A DNA stretch of 36,954 nt from Fidelibacterota bacterium (GTDB lineage: Bacteria > Fidelibacterota > UBA8477 > JABMPR01): NCBI GenBank assembly GCA_013203185.1, contig JABMOS010000133.1:1-36954 (forward strand), read 5' to 3'. A model generated the notes under the pieces. The model was not told the DNA's origin. It did no database searches and was given only the letters and a program-made list of their open reading frames with translations. The position numbers were made by a program, and so were the translations under genes. Shown in pieces: positions 24,887-36,323 of the stretch (positions are counted from its first letter, which is position 1; each line of letters opens with the position of its first letter).

Positions 24887-26233
24887 ATGGCCAAAATTAA
24901 GACTGTGTACGTCTGTGATGACTGTGGTGCCGAGCATCCTAAATGGGTGGGGCGGTGTGGCAGTTGTGGCGCCTGGGAAACAGTTAAGGAGTTTAAGCAA
25001 TCCAAACTCAAAGGGTCCCCCAGTAGACAAAGAGCAGAATTAAAACCTCTCGACAAAATTACACGTGATGCTGAAAATCGCATAAAAACCTCACAATCAG
25101 AGTTTGACTCAGTTCTCGGCGGTGGACTGGTTAAGGGCAGCATCATTCTATTTGGCGGTCAGCCAGGCATCGGCAAATCCACCCTACTTCTTCAACTCAG
25201 TGGGCTTATGGCAGTTGCCGGTCATTCTATTTTGTACTTTTCTGGTGAAGAAAGTGGTGAACAACTGGCAATGCGAGCGGATCGACTGGGAGTCAAAGCT
25301 GAAAAGCTCATGTTTGCGAATGATTCTATCGTTGAAAATATTGCCAGGAGTATCCATGAACTGAAACCAGCAGTCGTCATCGTCGATTCAATTCAGACCG
25401 CCTATTCTGAAGCAGGTGAAAATCTGCCTGGCAGTATCAGTCAAGTTCGTGAGAGTGCAGCTCAGCTTTTACGTGTGGCGAAGGAAATGAATGTCTGCAT
25501 CATTCTGGTTGGCCACATCACAAAAGATGGTTTTCTCGCTGGTCCCAAAATGTTGGAGCATCTTGTCGATACCGTCCTGTATCTGGAAGGTGATCGACAG
25601 TCGCAAGTACGACTCCTGCGCGCTGCCAAGAATCGCTTTGGCTCCACCAGTGAACTGGGTGTATATGAAATGGCTAGAGAAGGTCTCATTCCTGTAGAAA
25701 ATCCAGCCAAACTGTTTTTATCGCAACGACATTCAGATGTGAGTGGCACCGTTGTTGTCACCAGCCAGGAAGGGAGTCGCACTTTCTTCCTGGAGGTTCA
25801 AGCCCTGGTTGCCAGTGCTTCCTATGGGAATCCGCAACGCAATGTGACTGGTTTTGATCTGCGTAGATTGCAAATGCTCCTGGCTGTATTGGAGCGTAGA
25901 GCTGGTTTCCAATTAGGCAATCAGGACGTATTTATCAATGTTGTAAGCGGTTTGAAAATTGCGGAACCTGCTGCAGATCTGGGTGTGGCAATTGCTATTA
26001 TCTCAAGTCTGAAAAATCGAGTCGTTGATGCAGGAGCTCTCATTATTGGTGAAGTGGGTCTAGGTGGAGAGGTTCGCAATGTGGGGCAAGTCCGAAGAAG
26101 GGTGGAAGAGGCGAAGAAGCTTGGATTCACTCGTATCATCCTGCCCCATGGGGAGCACAAGGGACTTGCAGATTTGGGACTCACAATTGTGCCTGTTCGT
26201 AGTTTAAGTGCAGCCGTTGATGAAATATTTTAA
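24887..26233 (+). CDS. radA: RadA DNA repair and recombination ATPase
   Basis: A 448-residue RadA (Sms) protein. The N-terminal zinc finger has C10, C13, C24 and C27 (CDDCGAEHPKWVGRCGSC). The RecA-like ATPase has Walker A GGQPGIGKST (90-99) and the RadA-specific KNRFG motif at 249-253. The C-terminal Lon-protease-like domain (DLGVAIAIISSLKNR, IGEVGLGGEVRNV) lacks protease function in this family. RadA is a helicase that drives branch migration during homologous recombination. It starts 22 bases after mlaE, in the same apparent operon, although it has no functional link to the envelope genes. Confidence 0.97.
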   Translation: MAKIKTVYVCDDCGAEHPKWVGRCGSCGAWETVKEFKQSKLKGSPSRQRAELKPLDKITRDAENRIKTSQSEFDSVLGGGLVKGSIILFGGQPGIGKSTLLLQLSGLMAVAGHSILYFSGEESGEQLAMRADRLGVKAEKLMFANDSIVENIARSIHELKPAVVIVDSIQTAYSEAGENLPGSISQVRESAAQLLRVAKEMNVCIILVGHITKDGFLAGPKMLEHLVDTVLYLEGDRQSQVRLLRAAKNRFGSTSELGVYEMAREGLIPVENPAKLFLSQRHSDVSGTVVVTSQEGSRTFFLEVQALVASASYGNPQRNVTGFDLRRLQMLLAVLERRAGFQLGNQDVFINVVSGLKIAEPAADLGVAIAIISSLKNRVVDAGALIIGEVGLGGEVRNVGQVRRRVEEAKKLGFTRIILPHGEHKGLADLGLTIVPVRSLSAAVDEIF

Positions 26234-26242
26234 GAATCCTAA

Positions 26243-28105
<1,863 letters not shown>

Positions 28106-28113
<8 letters not shown>

Positions 28114-29767
28114 ATCAAATTACTCCGCCATTATTTCCATCGTATTGCTTGTGCTCATAATGAACTGTGCCAGCGAACGTCCCATTACCGGTGGCCCTGA
28201 GGACAAAGAGGCACCCCGTATTGTTTATAGCTCCCCTGAGAATGAGAGCGTCAATGTGGATCACAACACAGAAATTTTGATCAAATTTAATGAGCAGATG
28301 AAGAAATCAACTTTTTCCCCATCTCTACAAATTTGGCCAAGGCCACCTGGTGAGTATGAGATTAAATCGAGTTGGACCTGGCTAAAAATAAGTTTCAGTG
28401 AAGCACTTGACTCAAATGAGACCTATCTCCTCACCCTTGACAAGGGTGTTCAGGACCTTCGAGGCAATGGGCTTGAGGCTACTTATGTGATGGCATTTAG
28501 TACCGGTGGGGCCGTGAATGCCGGTCGTCTGTCTGGTGCCATATTGGGAGCCAGTGATATCAAAAAGAATGGTGATCTTCTCCTTTATCGAAAATTTGAT
28601 ACTAATCTAGCCCAGTTGCGACAAGAAGATGCTGACTATGTTTTTCAACCTGATGGAGCTGGAAACTTTGAATTGCCCTATCTTGCTGAACGATCCTATA
28701 TGCTTTTTTATCACTGGGACAAGAACAAGAACAAGCTCATAGATGGTGATGATTATTTTGGACGCCCTGAAGTTGCTTCAGTGTGGGCTCGAACAGATAG
28801 TGTCCTCACAAAACATAAAATCTGGCCACAGGTTATTCCTCTGAAAAGCCTGAAGTTGCTTGGTGTATCGCAGTTGGCGGATCAGTTTATACAAATTAGA
28901 GCTAACAGGATGGTTTCAGCAGAAGCCTTGGAATCAATCGAGCTTATCATGGATAATGTGAAAATTCCTACTCTGGGGATTTCAAAGGTTGAAGAAGATA
29001 ATTTTGCCATGAATCTGGACGTTGCCCTGCCTTTGATAGACTCTTCCCAGGTTTGGATACGCAGTTTTCTGGATACTTCTGGCTATGCCTTGAATTCTGA
29101 CACTTTGACCTTCACCAAAGCATTAAGTTTTGACACATTGACGCTGGGAAAAATTAAAGTTGATTGGGCAAATGAGAAGAATTTCGATGTCCCCAAGGAA
29201 ACATCACGAATCAGATTGGATTTCAATTTGCCAGTCCTTGCTACATCAGACAGCGTATTTTCTCTTGTTGATGCACAGGTTGATTCAGTGAAAGTATCTG
29301 GGACTTTAGCGAAAGTAAACACCATGACGTGGATTTTTAGCACAGACTCTTTGCTGAAGGGTGGCAAAACCTACAAGTGGCGACTAGACAGTAGACATCT
29401 TTATGCGCCTCTCAATAGTCATGAATTAGATAGCCTGCTATCAGGGACTCTAAAGCGAGTAGATCAGGATTCTCTCGGTAGCCTGAAGCTCATGCATATG
29501 GGCGTGGATGTTTTGGAATGTCGCCTGACTGGGAAGGGGATTGATCGTCACTTTCAGCTCAGACCAGCTGAGGTGGTTACCCTGGAAAATCTGCCTGCCC
29601 GATCCTATGCCCTGGTGGCCTATATAGATGAGAACGGCGATGGTCGCTATCAGAGTGGTGGAATGGGTCCAGCAGCAAAGTCTGAACCTTTCCGGTTTTA
29701 TCCCAATGAGATTAAGGTGAGGGCCCGCTGGGAAACTGATCTGGGAATCTGGGTGTTACATGAATAA
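28106..29767 (+). CDS. Ig-like-domain lipoprotein, function unknown
   Basis: A 553-residue lipoprotein. A short signal sequence ends in IMNC (lipidated C21), followed by the motif ERPITGGPEDKEAPRIVYSSP. The N-terminal domain (about 40-130) is a Big_5-type Ig-like fold, seen from the SPENESVNVDHNTEILIKFNEQM opening and the ETYLLTLDKGVQDLRGN ending. The later parts are beta-rich with repeated YALVAYIDENGDGRYQSG and MLFYHWDKNKNKLIDGDDYF segments, whose D-N-D-G spacing suggests calcium binding. Proteins with this start are frequent in Bacteroidota and their relatives, with unknown role. It overlaps both neighbours by eight bases (ATGTCTAA with sfsA, ATGAATAA with dapF). Confidence 0.82.
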
Positions 29768-30548
29768 TTCCATCGATTTTTATAAGTATGTAGGTGCCGG
29801 CAATGATTTTGTCATTTTTGAATGCTGGGACGAAGACATGCAAATTTCAGAGCAACAGATAGTCAATATCTGTGACAGGAGATTTGGAATAGGTGCTGAT
29901 GGTGTCATGATTCTTCAATCTCACCCGACTGCAGATTTTAAAATGAATTATTATAATGCTGATGGATCTCGGGGAGAAATGTGTGGGAATGGTGCACGTT
30001 GTCTGGTGAGGTTTGCTGAATTAAAGAGTAGGGTAACATGTTCAGGTACTTTTTCAGCAGATGATGGGATTCATCATTTTAGTATTTTAGAGGATTTAGT
30101 GGCTGTAGAAATTATAGTGAATGGTGAATTGCGCCCATGGGACATCCCAAGAGCGGGTTGCGGATTTATCGATACTGGCGTACCCCATTTGGTGATTCCT
30201 GTTCTGGATGCAGCCCTGGAGAATCTTGTTCACCTCGGCAAAGAGATGAATGCCCATCCTGCACACCCCCAGGGGACCAATACCAATCTTGTTGAGAAAT
30301 TGGCTGAATCGTTGAAGGTTAGAACCTGGGAGCGGGGTGTCAATATGGAAACCCTGGCTTGTGGGACAGGAGCTGCAGCGACAGCGATTTTTGCCAATGA
30401 GAAATGGATGCTTGAATGGCCCATTAAACTCTTGTTTCCAGGAGGGGAATTGGAGGTGGATCATCGGGGAAATCAATATTGGTTAACAGGACCTGCACAG
30501 TTAGTTTTCAAAGGTCACTTATCACTTTCCAAGTTTCAGGGTAATTAG
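29760..30548 (+). CDS. dapF: Diaminopimelate epimerase
   Basis: A 262-residue DapF that interconverts LL- and meso-diaminopimelate for lysine and peptidoglycan synthesis. Both catalytic cysteines are present: C75 in NADGSRGEMCGNGARC and C201 in METLACGTGAAAT. The GAGNDFVIFE opening and GIGADGVMIL match the family. The conserved E-R-G-V-G-E-T-L-A-C block here reads ERGVNMETLAC, a one-residue insertion that keeps the key residues. It starts with an eight-base overlap into the lipoprotein gene and is followed by manC after 15 bases. Confidence 0.96.
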   Translation: MNNSIDFYKYVGAGNDFVIFECWDEDMQISEQQIVNICDRRFGIGADGVMILQSHPTADFKMNYYNADGSRGEMCGNGARCLVRFAELKSRVTCSGTFSADDGIHHFSILEDLVAVEIIVNGELRPWDIPRAGCGFIDTGVPHLVIPVLDAALENLVHLGKEMNAHPAHPQGTNTNLVEKLAESLKVRTWERGVNMETLACGTGAAATAIFANEKWMLEWPIKLLFPGGELEVDHRGNQYWLTGPAQLVFKGHLSLSKFQGN

Positions 30549-30563
30549 GAGAAAAGAGGAGAT

Positions 30564-31634
30564 ATGTCTTTTTTTGCAGTAATAATGGCTGGCGGAGTTG
30601 GTAAACGCTTCTGGCCACAAAGCCGTCGTGCTACTCCCAAACAACTTCTACCTATTGCTGGAGATAATAGCATGCTCCGTATGACCGTTGACCGGCTTGC
30701 GCATTTCACTGGCGCCGATCAAATTCTCATTATCACAAATTCTGATCAGGAAGCGGCGATTCGTCGTGAATGTCCAGAACTCCCCAATGATAACATTCTT
30801 ATTGAACCAGAGGGTAAAAATACGGCACCTGCCATTGGTCTGGCTGCTATTATCATTCAGCATCGAGACCCAGATGCCATCATGGGTGTTTTTCCTGCAG
30901 ATCATTATATTAAGGATATAAAATCCTTTTCCGCCTACATGCAGCAGGGTATTAAAATTGCCAATGAGATGCACGGATTGGTTACCTTTGGCGTGGTTCC
31001 AACTCGGCCGGCAACAGGTTATGGATACATCCAATTTCATGATCGGACCAATCCAGATGAACCCATTTATGCAGTTAAGGCTTTTGCCGAAAAACCTGAT
31101 GCAAAAACGGCAGAGCTGTTTCTCAAAAGTGGTGATTTTTTGTGGAATAGTGGCATGTTTGTCTGGCGGGTCGAAAGTATCCTTCAAAGTTTTCAGGAAT
31201 TCCTTCCAGAAATATGGGACAGTTTGGACAACATTAAGGGAGCTATCGGTAAACCTGTCTGGGACTCAGTACTTACTGTAGAATGGGCCACTCTGAGAAG
31301 TATATCAATTGATTATGGTATCATGGAAAAAGCGCAAAATGTGTATGTGGTTCGTGTGGATTTTTCATGGAGTGATGTGGGCTCGTGGGATGCTGTACAT
31401 GAAATGCGGAAGAAGGATAAGGACAGAAATGTATTCAAGGGTGACGTGATATTTCATAAGTCAGAAAATAATCTGGTATTCGCCGAGGGGAGAACGGTGG
31501 CCATCGTGGGAGTGGATGATCTCGTGGTGATTGATACCAAGGATGCACTGCTCATTATTCCGCGGGGGCAGACGGAAAGAGTGAAGGAGCTGGTAGATGG
31601 CTTTGAAAAAGAGAAAAGGGACACGTTGTTATAA
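30564..31634 (+). CDS. manC: Mannose-1-phosphate guanylyltransferase
   Basis: A 356-residue nucleotidyltransferase that makes GDP-mannose from mannose-1-phosphate and GTP for surface glycans. The nucleotide-binding signature is MAGGVGKRFWPQSRRATPKQLLP (8-30); AFAEKPD and WNSGMFVWR are further hallmarks, and the VFPADHYI segment binds the metal. The C-terminal isomerase domain of bifunctional ManC enzymes is absent, so it is the single-function type. A strong GGAGAAAAGAGGAG ribosome region precedes the ATG. The stop codon is directly followed by the ATG of the next gene with no gap. Confidence 0.94.
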   Translation: MSFFAVIMAGGVGKRFWPQSRRATPKQLLPIAGDNSMLRMTVDRLAHFTGADQILIITNSDQEAAIRRECPELPNDNILIEPEGKNTAPAIGLAAIIIQHRDPDAIMGVFPADHYIKDIKSFSAYMQQGIKIANEMHGLVTFGVVPTRPATGYGYIQFHDRTNPDEPIYAVKAFAEKPDAKTAELFLKSGDFLWNSGMFVWRVESILQSFQEFLPEIWDSLDNIKGAIGKPVWDSVLTVEWATLRSISIDYGIMEKAQNVYVVRVDFSWSDVGSWDAVHEMRKKDKDRNVFKGDVIFHKSENNLVFAEGRTVAIVGVDDLVVIDTKDALLIIPRGQTERVKELVDGFEKEKRDTLL

Positions 31635-31925
31635 ATGAAAGCTGAACGCATACGAGATGAATTCGAGTCTCTCGCTGAAAAATTAGGGTACACCATTCGC
31701 TATGAAAAAGGTGATTTCAAAGGAGATGCCTGCCGTATAAAATCGGAACGGGTAATCATTATCAACAGACTCATCCCAGTGACACATCAGAATTATGCAT
31801 TTTCCAGAATATTTGCCACTGAAGACTTATCCCAGTTAAGTGTGCTTCCTGTTTTACGATCCATGATTGAGGAAGTGGGTGGTGGCGTGGAAACGCTTTT
31901 TGATCAGGGAGAGCAACATGCTTAG
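31635..31925 (+). CDS. Conserved-looking small protein of unknown function
   Basis: A 96-residue soluble protein. The pattern L-A-E-K-L-G-Y-T-I-R-Y-E-K-G-D-F-K-G-D-x-C-R-I, then a basic strand ending in NRLIPVTHQN, and a helical half with LSVLPVLRSMIEE, reminds me of a widespread family of about 90-residue uncharacterised proteins, but I cannot name it. C33 and the KGDFKGD loop would be the residues to compare. It starts immediately after the manC stop and overlaps the RsbU-type phosphatase by eight bases (ATGCTTAG), so it is certainly translated as part of the operon if these starts are right. Confidence 0.75.
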   Translation: MKAERIRDEFESLAEKLGYTIRYEKGDFKGDACRIKSERVIIINRLIPVTHQNYAFSRIFATEDLSQLSVLPVLRSMIEEVGGGVETLFDQGEQHA

Positions 31926-33876
31926 ACGGGAAGAGATTTTAGTCTCCTTAGTGCTCATCCTCATTTTTTCAATATTGGGTTATCTGGTAAACCAATTATT
32001 GGGATTTGGTGAACACCCCATTCTGGCCAACGTTGTTTTTGCCACCCTCATCATCAATTTGTATGCACCCTTAAGATCCCGAGGACGCAAACTGGTGCTG
32101 CGGCTTATTGCTTCTACCTATTATGAGCGAAACGAAAAATTCAGAAATATTTTAGATGATCTTGAAAAGGTAGAGACCTATCGGGATATGCTGGATATGG
32201 TTCCAAGCACCCTGAAATATTTATTCGAATCTGATATTGTAGCACTTTTTGTGCGACGCAAGGGGGTTTTTAAAATTGAGTCCTCCATAGCGCCTAAACC
32301 CATGTTTCTTGATGGTATCACTCTGGATAGCGAGCATGAAATTCTCAAAAAACTCATAGATACCCATCACCATCTCTTGAACATAAAATACTCTGTCAAT
32401 GATTTGCAGACGGAACCACTTGATGTGCCGGCCATGGATTATAGAAGTTTTAAATTGTTTCAATGGGCAATACCCTTGAAAACCAATAATCGTTTAGCCG
32501 GGTTTATTCTCTTGGATAAGATGCCCATGGATATGCAGGCCCGACGTTCTGGAACCCTCTATAATTTTGTCGTTGATCAGATTGCAGTGCTACTTGAAAA
32601 ACGGAAACTCTACCATCGTATCCAATTGGAGGCTCGCAAGCAGGAAGCACTCACACTCATTGCCAATAAAATGGCCGCAACACGGAATACCACACTGATA
32701 TTCAATTTGCTCCTGGACGAAGTAAATTCCATTGTCCCCTTTGACGCCTGCGGTGTATTTCTGGCCTCATCAGAAGGTGTGAATATTGAAAAGTTTGTAC
32801 AGCGCGGATATGATACCCGTCGTCTAAATCCTCTCAAGCTGAAAATTGGGAGGGGAATTGTAGGTAGATGTATTGCCTCAAAGAAACCCATTTCTATTCC
32901 TGATGTGCGCAGAGAAAAAAACTATTTATCTGGAAGACCAGACTCTCGGTCAGAGCTGTGTGTCCCAATTGCAGGTGGGTCCATTGTCTATGGTGCCATG
33001 AATCTAGAATCCAATCGTGTGGCAGCCTTCAGTGAGGATGATCTCGATTTTCTCCAGACCATAGCCACCCAGGCTGGCGTATTAATGGAGCGCTATAAAA
33101 TTGATAAGCATGTCAATATGCAGAGCGGATTAAGTGAGGATATGGCGAAAGCTGAGAGTATCCAGAAATCATTACTCCCCAATGAAATTCCTGTACACGA
33201 TGAGGTTTCATTTGATCTTAGATACATCCCATGCCGGCAAATTAGTGGGGATTTTTATGATCTTTCCAGCAAGACCGAGGATGTGTTTAACATCGGGATA
33301 GGGGATGTAGTTGGAAAGGGAATTTCCGGAGCCCTCATCATGTCCAATTTTTATGCGGCTTATCTCAATGAAAGTCAAAAGAACCTTCCCCTGGCAACCA
33401 TGATGAGTAACTTGAATAAATATTTAACCAATGAAACTGAGTTGGATGAGCAGATCACCTTTTTCTTATCTAAGATGGATGTTGATAAAGGGGTTCTCAG
33501 ATATGTGAATGCCGGGCATCCTGCTCCCCTCATTTTCCATGAGGATGGGAAACTTGAGCGTCTCGAAAACGGGGGGCCACTCCTGGGGTTCGACCCCGAT
33601 TTCACTTACGAAATGGGTGAGGTTCCGCTTAAGAGCGGCGATGTGCTGCTCATGTACACTGACGGCGTTACTGAAACAGTTGGCAGTGCCGGTCAGCTAT
33701 TTGACGAGAGCGGTCTCATCAGTGCGGTGCAAGCTATTCTTAATGATGATGTTTCTATTATGGCTAGTTCCCTACTGGAAAAGATCGAAAAATTTAACCG
33801 TAAATCATCATTTGAAGATGATGTTACATTTATCATAGCCCGCTATATTGGAATCGCTGTAGAAGTTGACAAATAG
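31918..33876 (+). CDS. Membrane-anchored GAF-domain PP2C (RsbU/SpoIIE-type) serine phosphatase
   Basis: A 652-residue signalling protein. Two hydrophobic segments (about 8-26 and 34-50) anchor it in the inner membrane. A divergent GAF-like region (about 82-228) is followed by a clear GAF domain (about 240-400; IGRGIVGRCIASKKPISIPDV, SRSELCVPI) and a C-terminal PP2C/SpoIIE phosphatase (about 411-645). Metal and catalytic motifs are ISGDFYD with D445, GDVVGKGISGAL with D463, NAGHPAP and LLMYTDGVTE with D582. RsbU-type phosphatases dephosphorylate anti-anti-sigma factors in partner-switching stress responses. No anti-sigma or STAS gene lies in the window. ATG 31918 has GGGAGA upstream and overlaps the previous stop; the longer frame from 31867 lies inside that gene. 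Confidence 0.93.
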   Translation: MLRREEILVSLVLILIFSILGYLVNQLLGFGEHPILANVVFATLIINLYAPLRSRGRKLVLRLIASTYYERNEKFRNILDDLEKVETYRDMLDMVPSTLKYLFESDIVALFVRRKGVFKIESSIAPKPMFLDGITLDSEHEILKKLIDTHHHLLNIKYSVNDLQTEPLDVPAMDYRSFKLFQWAIPLKTNNRLAGFILLDKMPMDMQARRSGTLYNFVVDQIAVLLEKRKLYHRIQLEARKQEALTLIANKMAATRNTTLIFNLLLDEVNSIVPFDACGVFLASSEGVNIEKFVQRGYDTRRLNPLKLKIGRGIVGRCIASKKPISIPDVRREKNYLSGRPDSRSELCVPIAGGSIVYGAMNLESNRVAAFSEDDLDFLQTIATQAGVLMERYKIDKHVNMQSGLSEDMAKAESIQKSLLPNEIPVHDEVSFDLRYIPCRQISGDFYDLSSKTEDVFNIGIGDVVGKGISGALIMSNFYAAYLNESQKNLPLATMMSNLNKYLTNETELDEQITFFLSKMDVDKGVLRYVNAGHPAPLIFHEDGKLERLENGGPLLGFDPDFTYEMGEVPLKSGDVLLMYTDGVTETVGSAGQLFDESGLISAVQAILNDDVSIMASSLLEKIEKFNRKSSFEDDVTFIIARYIGIAVEVDK

Positions 33877-33980
33877 TAAAATTAAGGATCAAGATATAGC
33901 CACCAATGTACTTCGTGAGAGTTCTACCCCATTTCCTTATTGATATCCGATTCGTCGAGCTAAAAAATGTCTTGCGAATC

Positions 33981-34020
33981 CTCCAAATATGGAGATTTTT
34001 GGGGGCTCGTTAATTGAGCC
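33981..34020 (+). terminator. Weak double hairpin after the phosphatase gene
   Basis: CTCCA (33981-33985) and TGGAG (33990-33994) form a five-base stem followed by ATTTTT. GGCTC (34004-34008) and GAGCC (34016-34020) form a second five-base stem just after it. Both are short; together they could end the long operon or shape the leader of the EF-G-like gene. Confidence 0.35.
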
Positions 34021-34132
34021 AGAATATTAATATATATGCTTCTCTGGAACCAAAAAAAACCCAGTTTTCATGCCATATTTCATGGGATGAATAATTCAAT
34101 TATATACGCTTAACATTATTGAGGAGTTGAGA

Positions 34133-36202
34133 ATGAAAGACTATTTGACAAAGGATATCCGAAACGTTGCCATTGTCGGCCACGCTTCGTCAGGTAAGAC
34201 CGCCCTGACTGAAGCTATGCTGCATTGTGCGGGGCTAACCACACGGATGGGGACTATTGCAGAAGGGAACACCAAATCTGACTATCGTCCAGAAGAAATC
34301 GAACGTCAGTGTTCAGTAGGCACATCTTTAATGGCTATTGAATGGCAGGACACAAAACTAAATATTTTAGATACCCCAGGATTTACAGATTTTATAGGTG
34401 ATGCTCTAAGTGCAGTGAGGGTCGCCGATACCAGTCTAATCGTTGTAGATGGAACTCACGGTCCCGAAATGGGTACCGAAAATATGTGGAATTACAGTCA
34501 TGATTACCACATTCCTCGTACCTTTGTCGTTACTGGACTGGATAAAGAACATTCTGACTTTCACAAAGCTTTTGCCCGTATCAAAGATACCTATGGCAAC
34601 CATGTCACTGCATTGCAACTTCCTGTTAATGAAGGCATTGGCTTTAACAAGATTATAGACATCATCCGCAAAAAAACCCTGGTCTTCAAGGATGGCAGTG
34701 GCAAGTTTACAATGGAAGATCTTCCTGAATCCATGGTTGACGAAGTAGAAAACATGTACACAGAGCTGGTTGAACAGGTCGCTGAATCTGATGAAGCATT
34801 GATGGAAAAATATTTTGATCAGGGCGAATTATCAGAAGATGACCTGCGACATGGTTTGCGGGAGGCCATTATACACAAACAAATCTTTCCTGTATTCTGT
34901 ATAGCCTCTATTCCAAATGTAGGTGTATCACGCCTTATGGAATTGATTCAGAAATATTTCCCCTCACCAGCAGACATGCCAGTTGCCGTCGCCGAAGATG
35001 GAACTGAATTACATGCCGATGATCCCAAAGATACTGCGGCTCTGATATTTAAAACCATGAGTGAAGCTCACGTGGGAGAGTTAAGTCTTTTTCGTGTGTA
35101 TGCTGGACAGATCACGTCAGGAATGGACCTGGCAAACCCAATCAGAAGTGGTAGCGAACGTCTCGGCCATGTCTATTCAATTAATGGTCATGATAGAGAT
35201 GAGGTTCATTCCATTAATGCTGGTGATATCGGAGCTACCGTGAAATTGAAGATTTCACATACAGGTGACACCCTTTCACATCCCAAAAATCCTGTGACCC
35301 TAAAGGCCACTGAATTCCCAGGTCCAAATATCCAATTTGCCGTGATTTCATTGATCAAGGGTGAGGAAGATAAGATCAGTTCAGGTCTTACATTGCTTCA
35401 CGAAGAAGATCCAACCTTACTCTATGAAGTGGATTCTGAACTTCACCAGACTGTTCTTTCTGGACAGGGTGAACTACAGATTAATGTTGCCTTCGAAAAG
35501 CTAAAAGAGCGCTTCAAAGTGCAGATTGAACTGGTTGAACCAAAAATTGCATATCGTGAAACTATCAAAGGTACTGCTGAGGCGAGATATCGCCATAAGA
35601 AACAATCCGGTGGTGCTGGTCAGTTCGCTGAAGTTATGCTGAGAGTTGCGCCATTGCCACGGGGCGAAGGGATTGTTTTTGAAGAGACACTGGTGGGACA
35701 AAATGTTGATCGTGTCTTTGTACCATCTGTGGAGAAGGGAATTACTGCTGCTTCTCAAGAGGGTTTCATTGCCGGCTTCCCCATTGTAGATGTGAAGGCA
35801 ACTTTCTATGATGGTAAAATGCATCCAGTGGATTCCAAAGATATCGCTTTCCAGATTGCTGGTAAGGGAGCATTCCGGGATGCATGTAAACAGGCGAAAC
35901 CAACCCTGCTAGAACCCATCTTCGATGTTGAAGTTCGTGTTCCTGAAGATTACATGGGTGATGTCATGGGTGATCTGACTGCCAAGCGGGGTCGAATTCT
36001 TGGTATGGATGCTGAGGGTCATTATCAGGTTCTCAAGGCTAAAATTCCCCAGGCAAATCTCTTCAAGTATGCTTCAACCTTGCGTTCTTTGACTCAGGGT
36101 AAAGCCTCTCATAAGCAGAAATTCTCGCATTATGCAGAGTTGCCCAAGGAAGAAGAAGCCAAGCTGATTGCTGCCCTGGAGGCTGCGAAAGAAGAAGAAT
36201 AG
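34133..36202 (+). CDS. Divergent elongation factor G-like GTPase
   Basis: A 689-residue protein colinear with EF-G through domains I-V (for example KKQSGGAGQFAEV in domain IV and LTAKRGRILGM in domain V). The P-loop is GHASSGKT (16-23) and switch II starts DTPGFTDF (80-87), with F84 in place of the histidine that triggers GTP hydrolysis. Switch I reads ERQCSV where EF-G has ERGITI, and the G4 motif is TGLD (134-137) instead of NKxD. This fits the EF-G-like paralogues (Thermus EF-G-2 type) rather than the main fusA product. Its role, ribosome recycling or something else, is unknown. ATG 34133 follows GAGGAG by six bases. A strong terminator follows, so it is probably a single-gene transcript. 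Confidence 0.9.
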   Translation: MKDYLTKDIRNVAIVGHASSGKTALTEAMLHCAGLTTRMGTIAEGNTKSDYRPEEIERQCSVGTSLMAIEWQDTKLNILDTPGFTDFIGDALSAVRVADTSLIVVDGTHGPEMGTENMWNYSHDYHIPRTFVVTGLDKEHSDFHKAFARIKDTYGNHVTALQLPVNEGIGFNKIIDIIRKKTLVFKDGSGKFTMEDLPESMVDEVENMYTELVEQVAESDEALMEKYFDQGELSEDDLRHGLREAIIHKQIFPVFCIASIPNVGVSRLMELIQKYFPSPADMPVAVAEDGTELHADDPKDTAALIFKTMSEAHVGELSLFRVYAGQITSGMDLANPIRSGSERLGHVYSINGHDRDEVHSINAGDIGATVKLKISHTGDTLSHPKNPVTLKATEFPGPNIQFAVISLIKGEEDKISSGLTLLHEEDPTLLYEVDSELHQTVLSGQGELQINVAFEKLKERFKVQIELVEPKIAYRETIKGTAEARYRHKKQSGGAGQFAEVMLRVAPLPRGEGIVFEETLVGQNVDRVFVPSVEKGITAASQEGFIAGFPIVDVKATFYDGKMHPVDSKDIAFQIAGKGAFRDACKQAKPTLLEPIFDVEVRVPEDYMGDVMGDLTAKRGRILGMDAEGHYQVLKAKIPQANLFKYASTLRSLTQGKASHKQKFSHYAELPKEEEAKLIAALEAAKEEE

Positions 36203-36210
36203 CATGACCT

Positions 36211-36236
36211 TTCACACTGATCTGTTTCTGTGTGAA
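36211..36236. other. Hairpin between the EF-G-like gene and its terminator
   Basis: TTCACAC (36211-36217) and GTGTGAA (36230-36236) form a perfect seven-base stem with a 12-base loop, eight bases after the stop codon. It has no T-run and probably protects or extends the transcript end before the terminator. Confidence 0.4.
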
Positions 36237-36251
36237 TAACATATTCTACTT

Positions 36252-36296
36252 AGCCGGATCATTCCTGGGAATCCTGGGGATGATTCGGCTTTTTTT
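36252..36296 (+). terminator. Rho-independent terminator after the EF-G-like gene
   Basis: AGCCGGATCATTCC (36252-36265) pairs over 14 positions (two G-U) with GGATGATTCGGCT at 36277-36290, followed by six more Ts. It is one of the strongest hairpins in the window. Confidence 0.92.
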
Positions 36297-36323
36297 AACT
36301 TAAGACAAAGGTCTGGAGTGATT

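Noticed and set aside
30648-31187. 179-codon open frame on the minus strand inside manC
   Set aside because: The plus-strand ManC protein is conserved throughout, and the antisense product shows no domain or composition typical of a real protein.
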